Of a stretch of 64,000 nucleotides of DNA, positions 31,945 through 41,944 are shown piece after piece. Source of the DNA: Ulva prolifera (lineage: Eukaryota; Chlorophyta; Ulvophyceae; Ulvales; Ulvaceae); assembly GCA_023078555.1 (NCBI GenBank), contig CM041202.1:4946522-5010521 (forward strand), read 5' to 3'. Position numbers and translations under genes: made by a program. Under the pieces are notes generated by a model. It saw only the letters and a program-made list of their open reading frames with translations. It had not been told where the DNA came from and ran no database searches. Every line of letters begins with the position of its first letter. The first letter of the stretch is position 1.

Positions 31945-34900
31945 CTACGTCTCCACTAGCTGGAGTTTATTACGAACTTCTAGCAAAGCAGGTCCGGGCA
32001 GCACTTTAGTAAACACATCCGCTAACTGATCAACAGTGCCTACCCATGCTACTTTAAGTTCATCCATCTGGACATATTCCCGCACTCGCAAGTGCCGCAC
32101 ACGAATGTGCTTGGATCTGTCAGTGGACACAGCATTAACAGCCAATATGTTGGCACTCTTATTGTCACCCCACAGAGTCGGCTTATGTGGGACGAGTTTC
32201 AAATTGAGAAGCAACTGCTTCACCCACATTAACTCGTTGGCTGTTGCACTCATCGCGATGAGTTCAGCCTCTGTTGTATCCCCAGCCACTATACTCTGCT
32301 TCTTCGAACGCCAGAGAACACAGTTCCCATACACCCGAATAACCATGCCAGACACGCTTTTCAGATCAGCAGAGTTCGCAAAATCTGCATCTGAAAAAGC
32401 CTCCAACAAATACCCGTGTCCCTCAGAGCCTATAAATTTTATTCCTAAATTCCTTGTGGACTGCAGGTATCTCAGAACATGTTGCACGGCAGACCAATGT
32501 TCCTTCAGACTACTAGACATGTGCCGGGCCAGGGCATGTGCCACATAGCTCAGGTCAGGTCGTGTCACTCCTGCAATATACTGGATACTTCCTACAGCAC
32601 TTATGAACCTGGAATGCTCAGCAGCACTGGCTTTCTCCAGGTCAGGATGCCCTTTCGCACTCCTTAGTTGTTGCCGCGGCACTAAGGGAGTGGGAGACTT
32701 GCGACAGTCAGACATACTGTACTTTTCAAGTAAGTTGTGAATTTTGTTTCGTTGTGTCATGATGATTGTTTTGGCCTTGCGATCACGCATGATCTCTGTG
32801 CCAAGTGCCCATGCAAGTTCACCCAGGTCTCTGCCTTCGAATTTCGTGAGAATGACGTCGACAAGTTCTTGCAGTCCCGCAGAGCTGCTAAAAATGAACA
32901 AGTCATCGACCCACAAGAAAATAAAACAGCGACCGGATGTTCTGACATACAGTCCGGGATCACTTTGTGCGCACACAAATCCCATCTCGGCTAAGACCTT
33001 TATTAAAGCTTTATGCCACTCGCGAGCAGCTTGCTTCAGGCCATACAAGGTTTTATGCAATTTCCACACATGTGCTGTCCCGTCAGTGAAGAACGGGGGC
33101 TGTTCAACGAACACTTCTTCTTCTAACTCACCATTCAGAAAAGCGCACTGAATGTCTATATGCCTAATCTCTAAATCTTCCTGAGCAGCAACTGACAGCA
33201 ACACACGCAGTGTCGCATAACTACCAACAGGAGACCAAGTCTCAAAGAAGCCAATCCCTTCTACCTGAGAAAAACCACGCGCTACATAACGTGCCTCATA
33301 GCGCTGAATCTCCCCCGCAGGCCCACGCTTAATCTTAAGCACCCATTTGCCCGAGATAGCCCGTTTGCCCGCTGGCAGATAGCACAACCCGAAGGTTCCG
33401 TGCTCACCCAGTGCATCCACCTCCTCCTGCATGGCACGCAGCCATGCATCCCTGTCAGCACTCGCGAGTGCTTCCTTCAAAGAAGGCATATCAGGGTCGG
33501 AGGGCTTCTGCTTCCTGGCGGCAGCTGCTCTGCGCGACCCACGACGCTGAGCATTCTGCTGCTCGCCAGACTCCACATGCTGAGGCTTCAGGCCTGTACA
33601 GGACACTCCACAGTCAGCCGCGGCTGATGTGTCCTGGTGGCAGGCTGAAACATCAATAGCAGCTACAACTGTTTCACTACTAGCAATGTCAGAGCCCGCA
33701 GGCTCATGCATATGCACAGCTGCTACATCCGCAGCCAATGGAACAAGGCGTCTGCGTACAAGAGGATTGATTTTTATGCGAGGCAAGGCGGCTGGAATGG
33801 CCCTCACCTCGTCAGGCAAATCAACCCCGACTGCGGTTGAGGGATCCGGATCCTCTCCCCCTAATTCGGATCCGGTCTCCACCTCATCTGGCTCATCCTC
33901 CCAGAAGGGCCTCGGCGCCTCAGCTCCTCGCAAGGGCTGAGCAACTGCCCCCGCGCCAGATGCTGAGGCCGCTGCCGAATTACTCCCAGAACGGACCCGC
34001 TGAGCCTCCAGATTCTGATGAGCCGCAGCTCGTTCATCATCTGAGACGGTGTAGTCCATGCGCTGTTCGTCATCGTCATCATAGATGCCGGGACCGTCGT
34101 CATCCTCATCCATGTCATTGTCAGACGCACTGACAGACAGTTGAACAGGGAACGCAACTTCTACACCAGGGTCGTGCAACACAGCGTTGCGCGTCACAAC
34201 ATACCGCGCAGTACGGGAGGGCGTGGGGACAGAGTGGTGCACTTCGCCGCGCACACGATGGGGGACAGGGACGTCAGGGTGAGCAGCAGCTCTGGACATT
34301 GCACGCGTGCGATGCAAAGCTGCTCTGGCTATTTCCGGTGTTGCCCTAGCAGGGTCACGTCGGATAATCTCCGCAGAGGAGCCAGCTCCAAATCGTGGAG
34401 AGTACACATCAGGACTGGGCTCAGGGTTATCTTGCCGGAAAGTCATTTCCATGACAGGAACCCTACCATGACCAGGGGGGGTGTGAAGCTGGTCACGCAG
34501 ACGGCGCAACACTCCCCCATCATACGTATGCTCTGCCGCGAAAGGAGGGACATCGGCATCAGTCACACGCTCACCCTCATCGTCCCCCTCAAAAGCAACC
34601 GTGTAGGAGTTCGCAAACTCCGCAGGTTCCCTTTTGTCCACAACGGCGGACGCATCGTACTTGCGTACGTGCCGGATCATCTGATCCGCAGTGCACATGA
34701 CCTGACGCACAACAAAAACCCTACCACCAGGAACATCCTGGGCGTACACACGCTGCATGCTGGGGCCTAGACCAGCCCCGACCCAGTATGCAGGCACACC
34801 CCGGGAGGACAACTTCCGCAGCTTGTCATCCCTAGGGTATGCATACACCTCAACCCCCCATGGACGCTGCTGCCGCAGCAGATCTTGGAACACCTCAACG

Positions 34901-35946
34901 GAGGTGTCTCTGAAGAAGGCCATATAAGGAATGATATCCTTATCACAAGACCGCACTAAAAACTCATCTAATTCTGTCGTCGCAAGCAACTTGCACTTGC
35001 GTTTCTCCTCATCCCTCAACTTATCGCGATCGGCCTTTTTCATGCGCTTACCCTTCCCCAGGCTCTTTTCAGCTTCGTCAACGTCCGCAGACGCATTGAC
35101 AGCATGCTGAGCTTTCAGGCCCTTGAGGATGCTCGCCAGTTTGTCATGGTACAATGCCGACGACGGCGTGAGATTGTGACCATGGACAACGCTGGCGAGG
35201 CATTCTATCCACAGGAACAGAGGCAGGCCGCTCGCGAGCAGCACAGCACGGAGTGACTCGAAAGCCACTCCGATCCTCCTCTCGATCATGCCATTACAGC
35301 GATGAGCGGCTGTGGGGGTCAAACGGTGAGTAATGCCACGACGCTGGAGGTAGAGTTTTAAGGCCGCGACCATGAACTCTCCCCCTTTGTCGGTGTGTAG
35401 GATGCGTACACCCGGTTCACCTGGCTTCACCACATTCACCCGAATGCGTTCGATAATATAAGAGATCATGGCCGCAGCCTCACTCTTTTTGCGCAGACCG
35501 ATCACGAAAGTATAACGGGTAAAGGCACACATCACAAACAAAACATATTTCACACCACCAATTCCTACTGGAGAGACAGGACCAGCTAAATCGGCATGCA
35601 GTTGCTCACCAGGCCACTTGGCCTGACCCATGAGCTCACGATCATTGGCAGAGAATTTACCCGCAGGCACCTTGCCAATTCTGCAACCGTGACACCGATT
35701 CCCCAATGGCTCGGAATCGACATCCAAATTCAAAGGACCATAAAATTCACTGTTAGATTGCATACGTTTCAGAACCCAATTAGACTGATGAAAAGACAAG
35801 TGTGCTAGAAAAGCAGGTTCCAGCAAGTATGCATCATGTGGGACCTCAGCTCCCCCAGCATTGGGTCGCTGCAGGTCAATGGCCGCAACCGCCACGTGAT
35901 GCGCTGTCCACATCCAGTGGGTGCGTGTTCCCATGCTTGTCCACAT
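31945..35946 (-). CDS. CopA Pol: integrase, RT and RNase H
   Basis: About 1333 codons from ATG 35944-35946. Integrase has a zinc-binding HLSFHQSNWVLK...CHGCRIG and a core with LHADLAGPVSP, HTDKGGEFM and NGMIERRIG (D, D, E). An acidic linker follows. RT has HIDIQCAFLNGELEEE and FLWVDDLFIFS. RNase H has AFSDADFANSADL, TEAELIAMSATANEL, WGDNKSANILA and ADVFTKVLPGPA. Every catalytic residue I can check is kept and no stop occurs. The first few codons read through old gag sequence in another frame because of the upstream deletion, so normal fused expression with gag is disturbed. Confidence 0.95.
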   Translation of the reverse strand: MWTSMGTRTHWMWTAHHVAVAAIDLQRPNAGGAEVPHDAYLLEPAFLAHLSFHQSNWVLKRMQSNSEFYGPLNLDVDSEPLGNRCHGCRIGKVPAGKFSANDRELMGQAKWPGEQLHADLAGPVSPVGIGGVKYVLFVMCAFTRYTFVIGLRKKSEAAAMISYIIERIRVNVVKPGEPGVRILHTDKGGEFMVAALKLYLQRRGITHRLTPTAAHRCNGMIERRIGVAFESLRAVLLASGLPLFLWIECLASVVHGHNLTPSSALYHDKLASILKGLKAQHAVNASADVDEAEKSLGKGKRMKKADRDKLRDEEKRKCKLLATTELDEFLVRSCDKDIIPYMAFFRDTSVEVFQDLLRQQRPWGVEVYAYPRDDKLRKLSSRGVPAYWVGAGLGPSMQRVYAQDVPGGRVFVVRQVMCTADQMIRHVRKYDASAVVDKREPAEFANSYTVAFEGDDEGERVTDADVPPFAAEHTYDGGVLRRLRDQLHTPPGHGRVPVMEMTFRQDNPEPSPDVYSPRFGAGSSAEIIRRDPARATPEIARAALHRTRAMSRAAAHPDVPVPHRVRGEVHHSVPTPSRTARYVVTRNAVLHDPGVEVAFPVQLSVSASDNDMDEDDDGPGIYDDDDEQRMDYTVSDDERAAAHQNLEAQRVRSGSNSAAASASGAGAVAQPLRGAEAPRPFWEDEPDEVETGSELGGEDPDPSTAVGVDLPDEVRAIPAALPRIKINPLVRRRLVPLAADVAAVHMHEPAGSDIASSETVVAAIDVSACHQDTSAAADCGVSCTGLKPQHVESGEQQNAQRRGSRRAAAARKQKPSDPDMPSLKEALASADRDAWLRAMQEEVDALGEHGTFGLCYLPAGKRAISGKWVLKIKRGPAGEIQRYEARYVARGFSQVEGIGFFETWSPVGSYATLRVLLSVAAQEDLEIRHIDIQCAFLNGELEEEVFVEQPPFFTDGTAHVWKLHKTLYGLKQAAREWHKALIKVLAEMGFVCAQSDPGLYVRTSGRCFIFLWVDDLFIFSSSAGLQELVDVILTKFEGRDLGELAWALGTEIMRDRKAKTIIMTQRNKIHNLLEKYSMSDCRKSPTPLVPRQQLRSAKGHPDLEKASAAEHSRFISAVGSIQYIAGVTRPDLSYVAHALARHMSSSLKEHWSAVQHVLRYLQSTRNLGIKFIGSEGHGYLLEAFSDADFANSADLKSVSGMVIRVYGNCVLWRSKKQSIVAGDTTEAELIAMSATANELMWVKQLLLNLKLVPHKPTLWGDNKSANILAVNAVSTDRSKHIRVRHLRVREYVQMDELKVAWVGTVDQLADVFTKVLPGPALLEVRNKLQLVET

Positions 35947-37195
35947 AAGCACCCAGGTTCACCTGAATGGTTCCCCTACCCATGATAGAAAGCCGCCCTA
36001 GTCCCGCGAGATTGGCAACTTTCTGACACGGGCCGTACTCAGTGAACATTTCCCGATTTCCTACTATATGCATGTCCGACCCACTATCAACAATGATGTT
36101 CCACGGAAGGGACGCGTCCGGCTGTGGATACTTGGCAGGCATTTCTATAGTGCAAACATCTTTGGCCGCAGCCTGTTTGCGTTGGGGGCAGTTCGCACGC
36201 AAATGTCCCTTCTTCTTGCAGAAGAAACAGGTCCTGGTCTCCTCGCGAGGAGCCTGGCCAGCTGCGAGAGCAGCGACCACAGGGCCATCACCACGGTGCT
36301 GCTTGCGCCAGCCATGGCCTGGTTTGCCCGCGGGCGTCCCAGACCTAGCCTGCAGCGACCGCTGTTGTTTGAGCAAATCAGCATGCTCAGTCAAACGGGC
36401 TATTATCACATGAGGGGAGGAGTGTTGAACTTCGCCGCGCACAGCGTTGAACTCCTCCCCCACCTCTAACAGTTTCAATCGAAGCCATCGCTGGCCCACA
36501 TCGGCACCTAGTGCCTCCAGTTGAGTGTAAACACTCATCACCTCACCACAATATGTCGCGACATCATTATTGTGTTGTGACAAAGAATTGAACCGACTCC
36601 ACAGTCTGTGGATCTCGGCTTCAGTGCTAGGTCTGTACTTGGCAGTCAAGTAAGACCATGCTTGACACAAATGTGACATGCGATAGACAGTCGTCCTATC
36701 CGCGTCAGGCAAAGACATTAGGACCTGTGTCCTCGCCCTAGCATGAACACGCTGTTCGTCCGCAGACAGTGCGTGCTGCAACAAATGATCTAACTCGAAT
36801 TGACCTAACCACAAAAAGACTTTCTGTTCGTACGCAACGAAACTTTCAGTCTTGTAATTCCACTCAGGCAATTTCCCTTTAGTCAAATCAGGTTCGCTAC
36901 GTCCCCGAGATGCGCGCAGCGCCTCGGTTAACGTTTCGAGTGATATGAGTGACTCAGTGTGACCAGGATCGTTCACAACATGAGAGGAAAAAGGCACCTG
37001 CTGACTGCTCTGCCCAGTGTGGGAAGAGGGTCGTGGCCGGACAATTCGGCCGCCCCGGAGCAACATACCCGCAGGCTGTTCTCCGTCAGGGAGCTGCTGG
37101 TCAGCGTCCCTGTCGACGAGAGGCTGCTGGTCAGCATCGTCACGCCTCTCCTTGCGAGGAGAGTTGGCGTTGGAGTTGGCGTTCGAGAGAGACAT
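35876..37195 (-). CDS. CopA Gag and protease
   Basis: 439 codons from ATG 37193-37195. A helical capsid-like region is followed by the conserved copia Gag segment (YLTAKYRPSTEAEIHRLWSR, FNSLSQHNNDVATYCGEV), then a zinc knuckle CFFCKKKGHLRANC and a protease with IIVDSGSDMHIVGN. After HGNTHPLDVD the frame enters unrelated codons (SASRGGCGH) and stops. This is the point where about 300 bp of pre-integrase sequence is missing. Gag and protease appear intact. Pol overlaps its end in a different frame. Confidence 0.94.
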   Translation of the reverse strand: MSLSNANSNANSPRKERRDDADQQPLVDRDADQQLPDGEQPAGMLLRGGRIVRPRPSSHTGQSSQQVPFSSHVVNDPGHTESLISLETLTEALRASRGRSEPDLTKGKLPEWNYKTESFVAYEQKVFLWLGQFELDHLLQHALSADEQRVHARARTQVLMSLPDADRTTVYRMSHLCQAWSYLTAKYRPSTEAEIHRLWSRFNSLSQHNNDVATYCGEVMSVYTQLEALGADVGQRWLRLKLLEVGEEFNAVRGEVQHSSPHVIIARLTEHADLLKQQRSLQARSGTPAGKPGHGWRKQHRGDGPVVAALAAGQAPREETRTCFFCKKKGHLRANCPQRKQAAAKDVCTIEMPAKYPQPDASLPWNIIVDSGSDMHIVGNREMFTEYGPCQKVANLAGLGRLSIMGRGTIQVNLGAYVDKHGNTHPLDVDSASRGGCGH

Positions 37196-37491
37196 CCTGC
37201 ATCAGGACAGATGGTTGTTTGTCGCGCGCAGCAACTAACCAGTGGGATTGCTCGCAAGCAAACAGGTTGAGAGAACAAGCGAACGCGTTCGCTTTTCTCA
37301 GCGCTGATCATTAAAACAAGCTTCTCGAATTGTGTCTAACAACAACATACTACGAGAGAGCTAAATGATGCCTGCGCTTTTGACCGCAGTCTGAGCGCCG
37401 GCAGAACAGTGGAATGCCCGCCGTGTCTGCGCGCAGACATTGGCCGACGGCTTTCCTGAACAAGACCATAAACAGACATAACGCTAACATC

Positions 37492-37501
37492 ACCGATACC
37501 A
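37492..37501 (-). other. CopA primer-binding site
   Basis: TGGTATCGGT on the minus strand begins directly after the 5' LTR. TGGTAT is what the 3' end of an initiator methionine tRNA (ending ATACCA) would pair with, the usual copia primer. Gag starts about 300 bp further on. Confidence 0.75.
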
Positions 37502-37856
37502 TGTCAGAAAAGCTATCATTTGTGCAGGGGCGGACGCGCAGTCCTCATTCAGGTCAGGTTAGGACAGCCAGCATCTCATACCTGCTGCGCACAGAGGTAG
37601 AGCCGAGAGATGCTGAAGGGAAGTGCTAGTACCGGGAAACAGTAAAGAGAATGGTTACAGATCTCAGTGTGCACATGCTTATATGCACACTGAACACTCA
37701 ACACTCAAGGTTACGGCGGGAAACCCTCGCACGATCTCTCTCACTACATCGAGACAATCTCGGCTGGCGGCTTACCCCTTCACTGGATCCGCGGATCGTC
37801 CGTGCATGGGTGCACCTGTCACCACACCGCTGCCCGCAGGCTCATGCATTGTGACA
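37502..37856 (-). repeat. 5' LTR of CopA (family A)
   Basis: 355 bp; the right flank GGAAC repeats the left flank of the 3' LTR. The LTR carries the element's promoter. It differs from its partner at three sites. Confidence 0.96.
37674..37685 (-). promoter_or_regulatory. TATA-like element in CopA 5' LTR
   Basis: TGTGCATATAAGC on the minus strand, inside the 5' LTR and about 170 bp from its inner end. Position and sequence fit an LTR TATA box. The same spot is kept in the Cop1 LTR (GCATATATGG) but is changed in the solo LTR at 60796. Confidence 0.45.
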
Positions 37857-39205
37857 GGAACTACATGCTCAAACTCTGCGGCTAGGCTATCGTCGATGTA
37901 CTCCGAATCATGCAAGTCAACAAGATTCTTGCCTATGGCCATCCCGTCAAAATTGTACTGTGCAGCGCCGTGCACTTGCATGTACTGCTTGCGAGCAGCA
38001 ACCGCATCGACATCTGACAACGGGGGCGCGTACACCTTTTCCGCCATCTTGGGCTGGAATTCTAGTTTCTCAACTTCACTCCTAGTCGCTTTCGGCATGA
38101 GCCCTATCTCCACGCTATCAAATTTCTTGATGTACTCACGCAACATCGCAGCGCTATACACCATCCGCCGCACTTCAATCACTTTGCCGCCCCCCGGTAC
38201 GGACTGGTAAACCCTGTTCATGTGTGGGCCTTGACCCGGACCTACCCACACAGCGTTTGCTCCTCTAGCGTCTAGTCTGCGTAGATGCTGACCAATCTGA
38301 TAGAAATACACTGGCAAACCCCATGGGCGCATCTGCTCTACAAGCAGTTTGAATCGTTCAAGATTCAATGATCTCCCGTAGAAGACCATATACGGGACCA
38401 CAAGTCGGAAATTAGTGTTTTCCCAGAGTCTATTGTACCGCTCACTTTCGCCACGCTTTGCCTGTGCCGTGATCTCTTTTTCTGTCATAAGCTTATCACC
38501 TTTAGCTGGAGCGGGCTTGTTACTCACACCTTTCGATTTCACTGCGAGCACTCTACTTCTATTAGCTCTACTGAGATTTTCGATCGCATTGGACAAATTC
38601 TTGTTTATGAACTTTTTCTTTTCACGAGCCATCAAAGCAGTGCTAGGCACAAGATTAGTGCAATGGTTGACACACATCGCCCCCTCCGGCCATAGCCGGC
38701 GGGGTAGATCGGTGGGGAGAATTGCAGCACGCATTTTGTCAGAGGTGACACCACACGTACGCTCTGCAATACCATTGCCCTCATGGTGCTCAGGAGCACA
38801 TGTTTCCCACGATATCCCGTTCTCTGAGAAATAATCTTGGATATTGTGACCCTCAAACTCTCCGCCACGATCTCCGTGTACACCCATAACTCTAGGTGTG
38901 ATCTTAATGCCCTCATCATCAACGAACTCATGCGGAAGAACACTAGTCCGTATGTGCTCAATGATTTCAACTAGCAGCTGTGGCACTCTAGACTTCGCAT
39001 CCATTGGACAAGCAAAACTGTAGCGTGAATGCTCATCGACGACTATGAGAATGCACCGTGCCTTTCCTACCCCTACAGGCAAAATGGGACCCATAACATC
39101 AACGTGCAGCCATGCACCAGGCCATTGGGCCTCATCATGTTCTACATTTGTGCCATGCTGATTGCTAGAGCCGGAATCATGGGAGGCTGGGAGGCTAGGC
39201 GACAA
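37857..39205 (-). pseudogene. CopB integrase half of Pol
   Basis: About 450 open codons. The core shows WLHVDVMGPILPVG, GVHGDRGGEFEGHNI and EGNGIAERTCGV (D, D, E). The downstream part contains RPWGLPVYFYQIGQHLRRL. It ends at EYIDDSLAAEFEHVV where CopA has inserted; the frame then runs briefly into CopA's LTR. Upstream, a frameshift near 39200 separates it from the zinc-binding CHSCRLA. Confidence 0.92.
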
Positions 39206-39315
39206 CTGTGGCAGCGACCTAGATTCTCCTTCACCACATCAGATTTAATTCCTAGACCCTTATACACCTCAGCTTTGGACATCATTTGCAGAATGGATGT
39301 GCCCGTTTGCAGACT
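39206..39315 (-). pseudogene. CopB integrase zinc-binding region, broken
   Basis: In the gag frame, after the TAG, the sequence reads SLQTGTSILQMMSKAEVYKG...ENLGRCHSCRLA. This is the second half of the HHCC zinc-binding module that opens copia integrase. The TAG directly follows a histidine (TH-stop-SLQ), where related proteins usually continue HASLQ. A frameshift then leads into the integrase core. Confidence 0.8.
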
Positions 39316-41199
39316 CTAATGTGTCAGAAATGTCGTGTTCAGCTTGGCAGCACCCGGAACATGTTGTGCCTTGCCAGTCAATGCAGCTATTCTGCAGAGA
39401 TCGGCCTCGTCACTCTCGAGCTTTGCCACGGCATTGCTCGAGGACCACACACTAGGACTATTGACTTGCTCACCCCTTAGGATGGGCTTGCCCTTATCCG
39501 TCTCAATGAAAAGAACAGGTCGATTCTTCGCGTCTGTGGATTGGTTAATCCTACCCTCCTTGTGGCCTAGGGCCTGGTCAGAGAAGCCTGGGATGATGAC
39601 TATATCACCTCCCTCCGTGACAGCACGTGTTTGCAGGAAAATATTCTCATGCTTCAACTCCTCCGTAGACAAGATGTTGAAGGGGCATGCAGGGACATAC
39701 AGACAACTCGGGATCTCTAGGACTAATTCCTTCACATCACCACCCGTAGTCACATACGAACCTACTTTGAAACAAATTGTTCCTTCGCCCACGACAGGAA
39801 TGTCCTCGTCACCGACAGGCTGGATGCACGGGATTCTCGATTTCCGCATGCAGACGAATAGCTCAGGATTACGGATCACATGAGCTTGAGATCCACTGTC
39901 TATGAGAAAATTGCACAGCTCGCCCAGGCGGGCAACATCAACCATGCTGAATCCGTCACCTGGAAACTCCAGTGCAGCGACGGATGGGCCTCTGCCCCGT
40001 CCGCGTCCGCGTCCGCGTCCTCGTCCGCGGCCGGTGTTGTTGCCGCGAGGCTGAGCTGCCTGCTCAGAGAGGAACTTTCTGACCTCCGGATGGATATCCG
40101 GGCAGTCCTTCTGGAGATGGCCTGTCTTCTTGCACACGTAGCATGTGCGGGTCTCATTGGCAGCGACGGCAGCAACTGCAGGGCGCTGTGGCTGTTGTGG
40201 GTTCCTACCTCTAGGGCCATGATCACGCCCTGCCCCTTGGGGAGGTCCACAGGCATCTAATGCCCGTGCGTGATTCGTGATGGCAGCTATCTGAGTGAGG
40301 AAATCACGACCTCCTTGCTCACTACGCAATGATACAAATTCCCGACCGAGAGGCTCGAACAGCTTGTTGCTAACCTGGTACTGAGCAGGTTGAGCACCCA
40401 AAGCAGTCAGCTGATTGACTAAGGACATAATGTATGTGCAGTATTCTTCTACCTGCGTGGCTCTATGTCCTTTGAGTACAGCACGGGAGAACCTATCCCA
40501 CAGGGATCTGATCTCTGCCTCTTTGCTAGCCATATACTTGGCACGCAGTGCACTCCATACATCCTTAAGGGAGACAAACACACGGACATATTCTAAGTCC
40601 TGTGCTGGCAGTGCAAAGCATACAACTGCCATTACCTTGTCATGAGTTGCAATCTCAGGACTAGTAGGCAATTCTGTCAGAAGGTGATGAAGGCCATGGC
40701 CTTTGAGCCAGAGCTCAACACGAAACTCAAACGTTGAGAATCGTTCACCTTTACTAAAATCCCACTGTGGGGACTTCCCTTTGTCAATCGCGGGCTCACG
40801 GAAGTTCATAGATCTCATTGCGTCAACTATGGCATTAGCATCAACTAAGTTCGCATTCAGATGACTATTACCTGAGTCATCAGCTTCAGCCTGGGCCGTA
40901 GCACGCAGAGCTTCCGCCTCAGCCTCGGCAGCTTCACGAGCCTGTTCCGCGCGCGCTAGAGCAGCACGAACATTGCTTGCTTCAACCCGAGCTTGCTCCG
41001 CCGTAGCGTTAGCAGCTTCAAGCTGAGAGGCAGCTTGTGCAGCTTGTGCACGTCTAGTACCAGCGGCTGGCCCATCAGCACGGCTAGTAGTGGGTACGCC
41101 ACCAGGTGCATCGCCCGAAGCGTGCAAGAGAGCAGCTTGCCTCTCAGCTTCGGCCGTAGCCTCAGCTGCAAGAGCAGCTTCCTCTTCTGGTGATGACAT
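39316..41199 (-). CDS. CopB Gag, protease and pre-integrase
   Basis: 627 codons from ATG 41197-41199. The N-terminus is alanine- and glutamate-rich and probably coiled coil (about residues 1-110). A copia Gag region (FSKGERFSTFEFRVELWLKG, YMASKEAEIRSLWDRFSRAV) leads to a zinc knuckle CYVCKKTGHLQKDC. A glycine-arginine tract (RGRGRGRGRGRG, about residue 400) precedes the protease FLIDSGSQAHVI. Pre-integrase follows (SCLYVPACPFNILS). It ends at a TAG inside the integrase zinc module, so read-through or repair would be needed to reach pol. Confidence 0.93.
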   Translation of the reverse strand: MSSPEEEAALAAEATAEAERQAALLHASGDAPGGVPTTSRADGPAAGTRRAQAAQAASQLEAANATAEQARVEASNVRAALARAEQAREAAEAEAEALRATAQAEADDSGNSHLNANLVDANAIVDAMRSMNFREPAIDKGKSPQWDFSKGERFSTFEFRVELWLKGHGLHHLLTELPTSPEIATHDKVMAVVCFALPAQDLEYVRVFVSLKDVWSALRAKYMASKEAEIRSLWDRFSRAVLKGHRATQVEEYCTYIMSLVNQLTALGAQPAQYQVSNKLFEPLGREFVSLRSEQGGRDFLTQIAAITNHARALDACGPPQGAGRDHGPRGRNPQQPQRPAVAAVAANETRTCYVCKKTGHLQKDCPDIHPEVRKFLSEQAAQPRGNNTGRGRGRGRGRGRGRGPSVAALEFPGDGFSMVDVARLGELCNFLIDSGSQAHVIRNPELFVCMRKSRIPCIQPVGDEDIPVVGEGTICFKVGSYVTTGGDVKELVLEIPSCLYVPACPFNILSTEELKHENIFLQTRAVTEGGDIVIIPGFSDQALGHKEGRINQSTDAKNRPVLFIETDKGKPILRGEQVNSPSVWSSSNAVAKLESDEADLCRIAALTGKAQHVPGAAKLNTTFLTH

Positions 41200-41453
41200 G
41201 GTCTACCTGCAGCGAGCGATCTCTTCTCTCGCGCGGGCAGCTTCGTCGGCCCGGCCCGTGGACCGTCACGACTAATCTAATGTAAACCGCAGCCACACAG
41301 CTCGCAATCAAACATGCGAATTACTACTGTTGACTATCATGCGGTTGATCTGGTCATATGACCACGCACTAAAGCAGCGCAGATGCCCTTGGGCATGCGC
41401 GGTCATATGACACACCACTATTACGCACAACGAATGCAACCGCGCAAACGTTC

Positions 41454-41463
41454 ACCGATACCA
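41454..41463 (-). other. CopB primer-binding site
   Basis: TGGTATCGGT on the minus strand immediately after the 5' LTR, identical over its first ten bases to the CopA site. Confidence 0.75.
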
Positions 41464-41857
41464 TGTTATAAGCAAGGACCTATGCGCAGCATTCATCAAG
41501 CTAGCTAGTGGGCTGCAGAGCCGTTACCTGTGGAGCACTCAGGTCGTACGTCGGCAATGCACAGATCAGGGGATGTACTGTAATGCAGTGACGCAATACA
41601 TGAACCACGTAAGACTGTAAGAGAATGGTTACAGTAGACTTGGAGGCACATGACTATATGCCACCGATCAGTCAAGTCTACAGCGGTCATAATCACAATG
41701 ACCGCACACAATCCTCACATGGATTGTGCTGGATTATGCTCATGCATATGATCATGCATATGTCCTAACATAACAAGAGTTGGGCCAGTGGCCACCACAC
41801 TCATGTGCGTACTTGCACGTCATGCATTGTGTCCCAGGATGGACCTCATTTATGACA
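41464..41857 (-). repeat. 5' LTR of CopB (family B)
   Basis: 394 bp with plus-strand ends TGTTATAAGC and TTTATGACA. It differs from the 3' LTR at 7 positions by my count. The outer flank GACGT is the target duplication. Confidence 0.95.
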
Positions 41858-41944
41858 GACGTACTCATCGTAATCGTAGTGAGTATCACCGTAATGTCGT
41901 TCGTCTGCGTCGGCATCATCTCCGATGCTGTCACTGTCGGACAT
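41858..41944 (-). pseudogene. TIR-C acidic ORF, first part (copy 1)
   Basis: ATG at 41942-41944. The codons read MSDSDSIGDDADADERHYGD, then THYDYDEYV, then the CopB insertion. The frame continues at 28710 as NYDPDVYAGVYEIGDSQ. It is rich in D, E and Y. Being intact across the insertion, it was open when CopB arrived. Function unknown. Confidence 0.55.

Larger units (their letters stand above)
31573..37856 (-). mobile_element. Ty1/copia element CopA, young insertion
   Basis: 6284 bp with two 355-bp LTRs differing at only 3 positions by my count, flanked by GGAAC (31568-31572 and 37857-37861). Gag and pol are long open frames, but about 300 bp at the pre-integrase segment is missing compared with Cop1. 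This puts gag and pol in different frames. It interrupts CopB pol. Cop1, Cop2 and several solo LTRs belong to the same family. Confidence 0.96.
28711..41857 (-). mobile_element. Ty1/copia element CopB with CopA nested inside
   Basis: Complete copia element (5' LTR at the right), flanked by GACGT on both sides (28706-28710 and 41858-41862). I count 7 differences between its 394-bp LTRs (about 98.2% identical). Gag-protease, integrase, RT and RNase H are all present. CopA (31573-37856) splits it between integrase and RT. CopB has a TAG and a frameshift around the integrase zinc region. It sits inside TIR-C copy 1. Confidence 0.95.

Noticed and set aside
39997..40040. GC-rich repeated CGTCCG motif as a separate satellite
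   Set aside because: It codes the glycine-arginine tract of CopB Gag in frame, so it is part of the gene.
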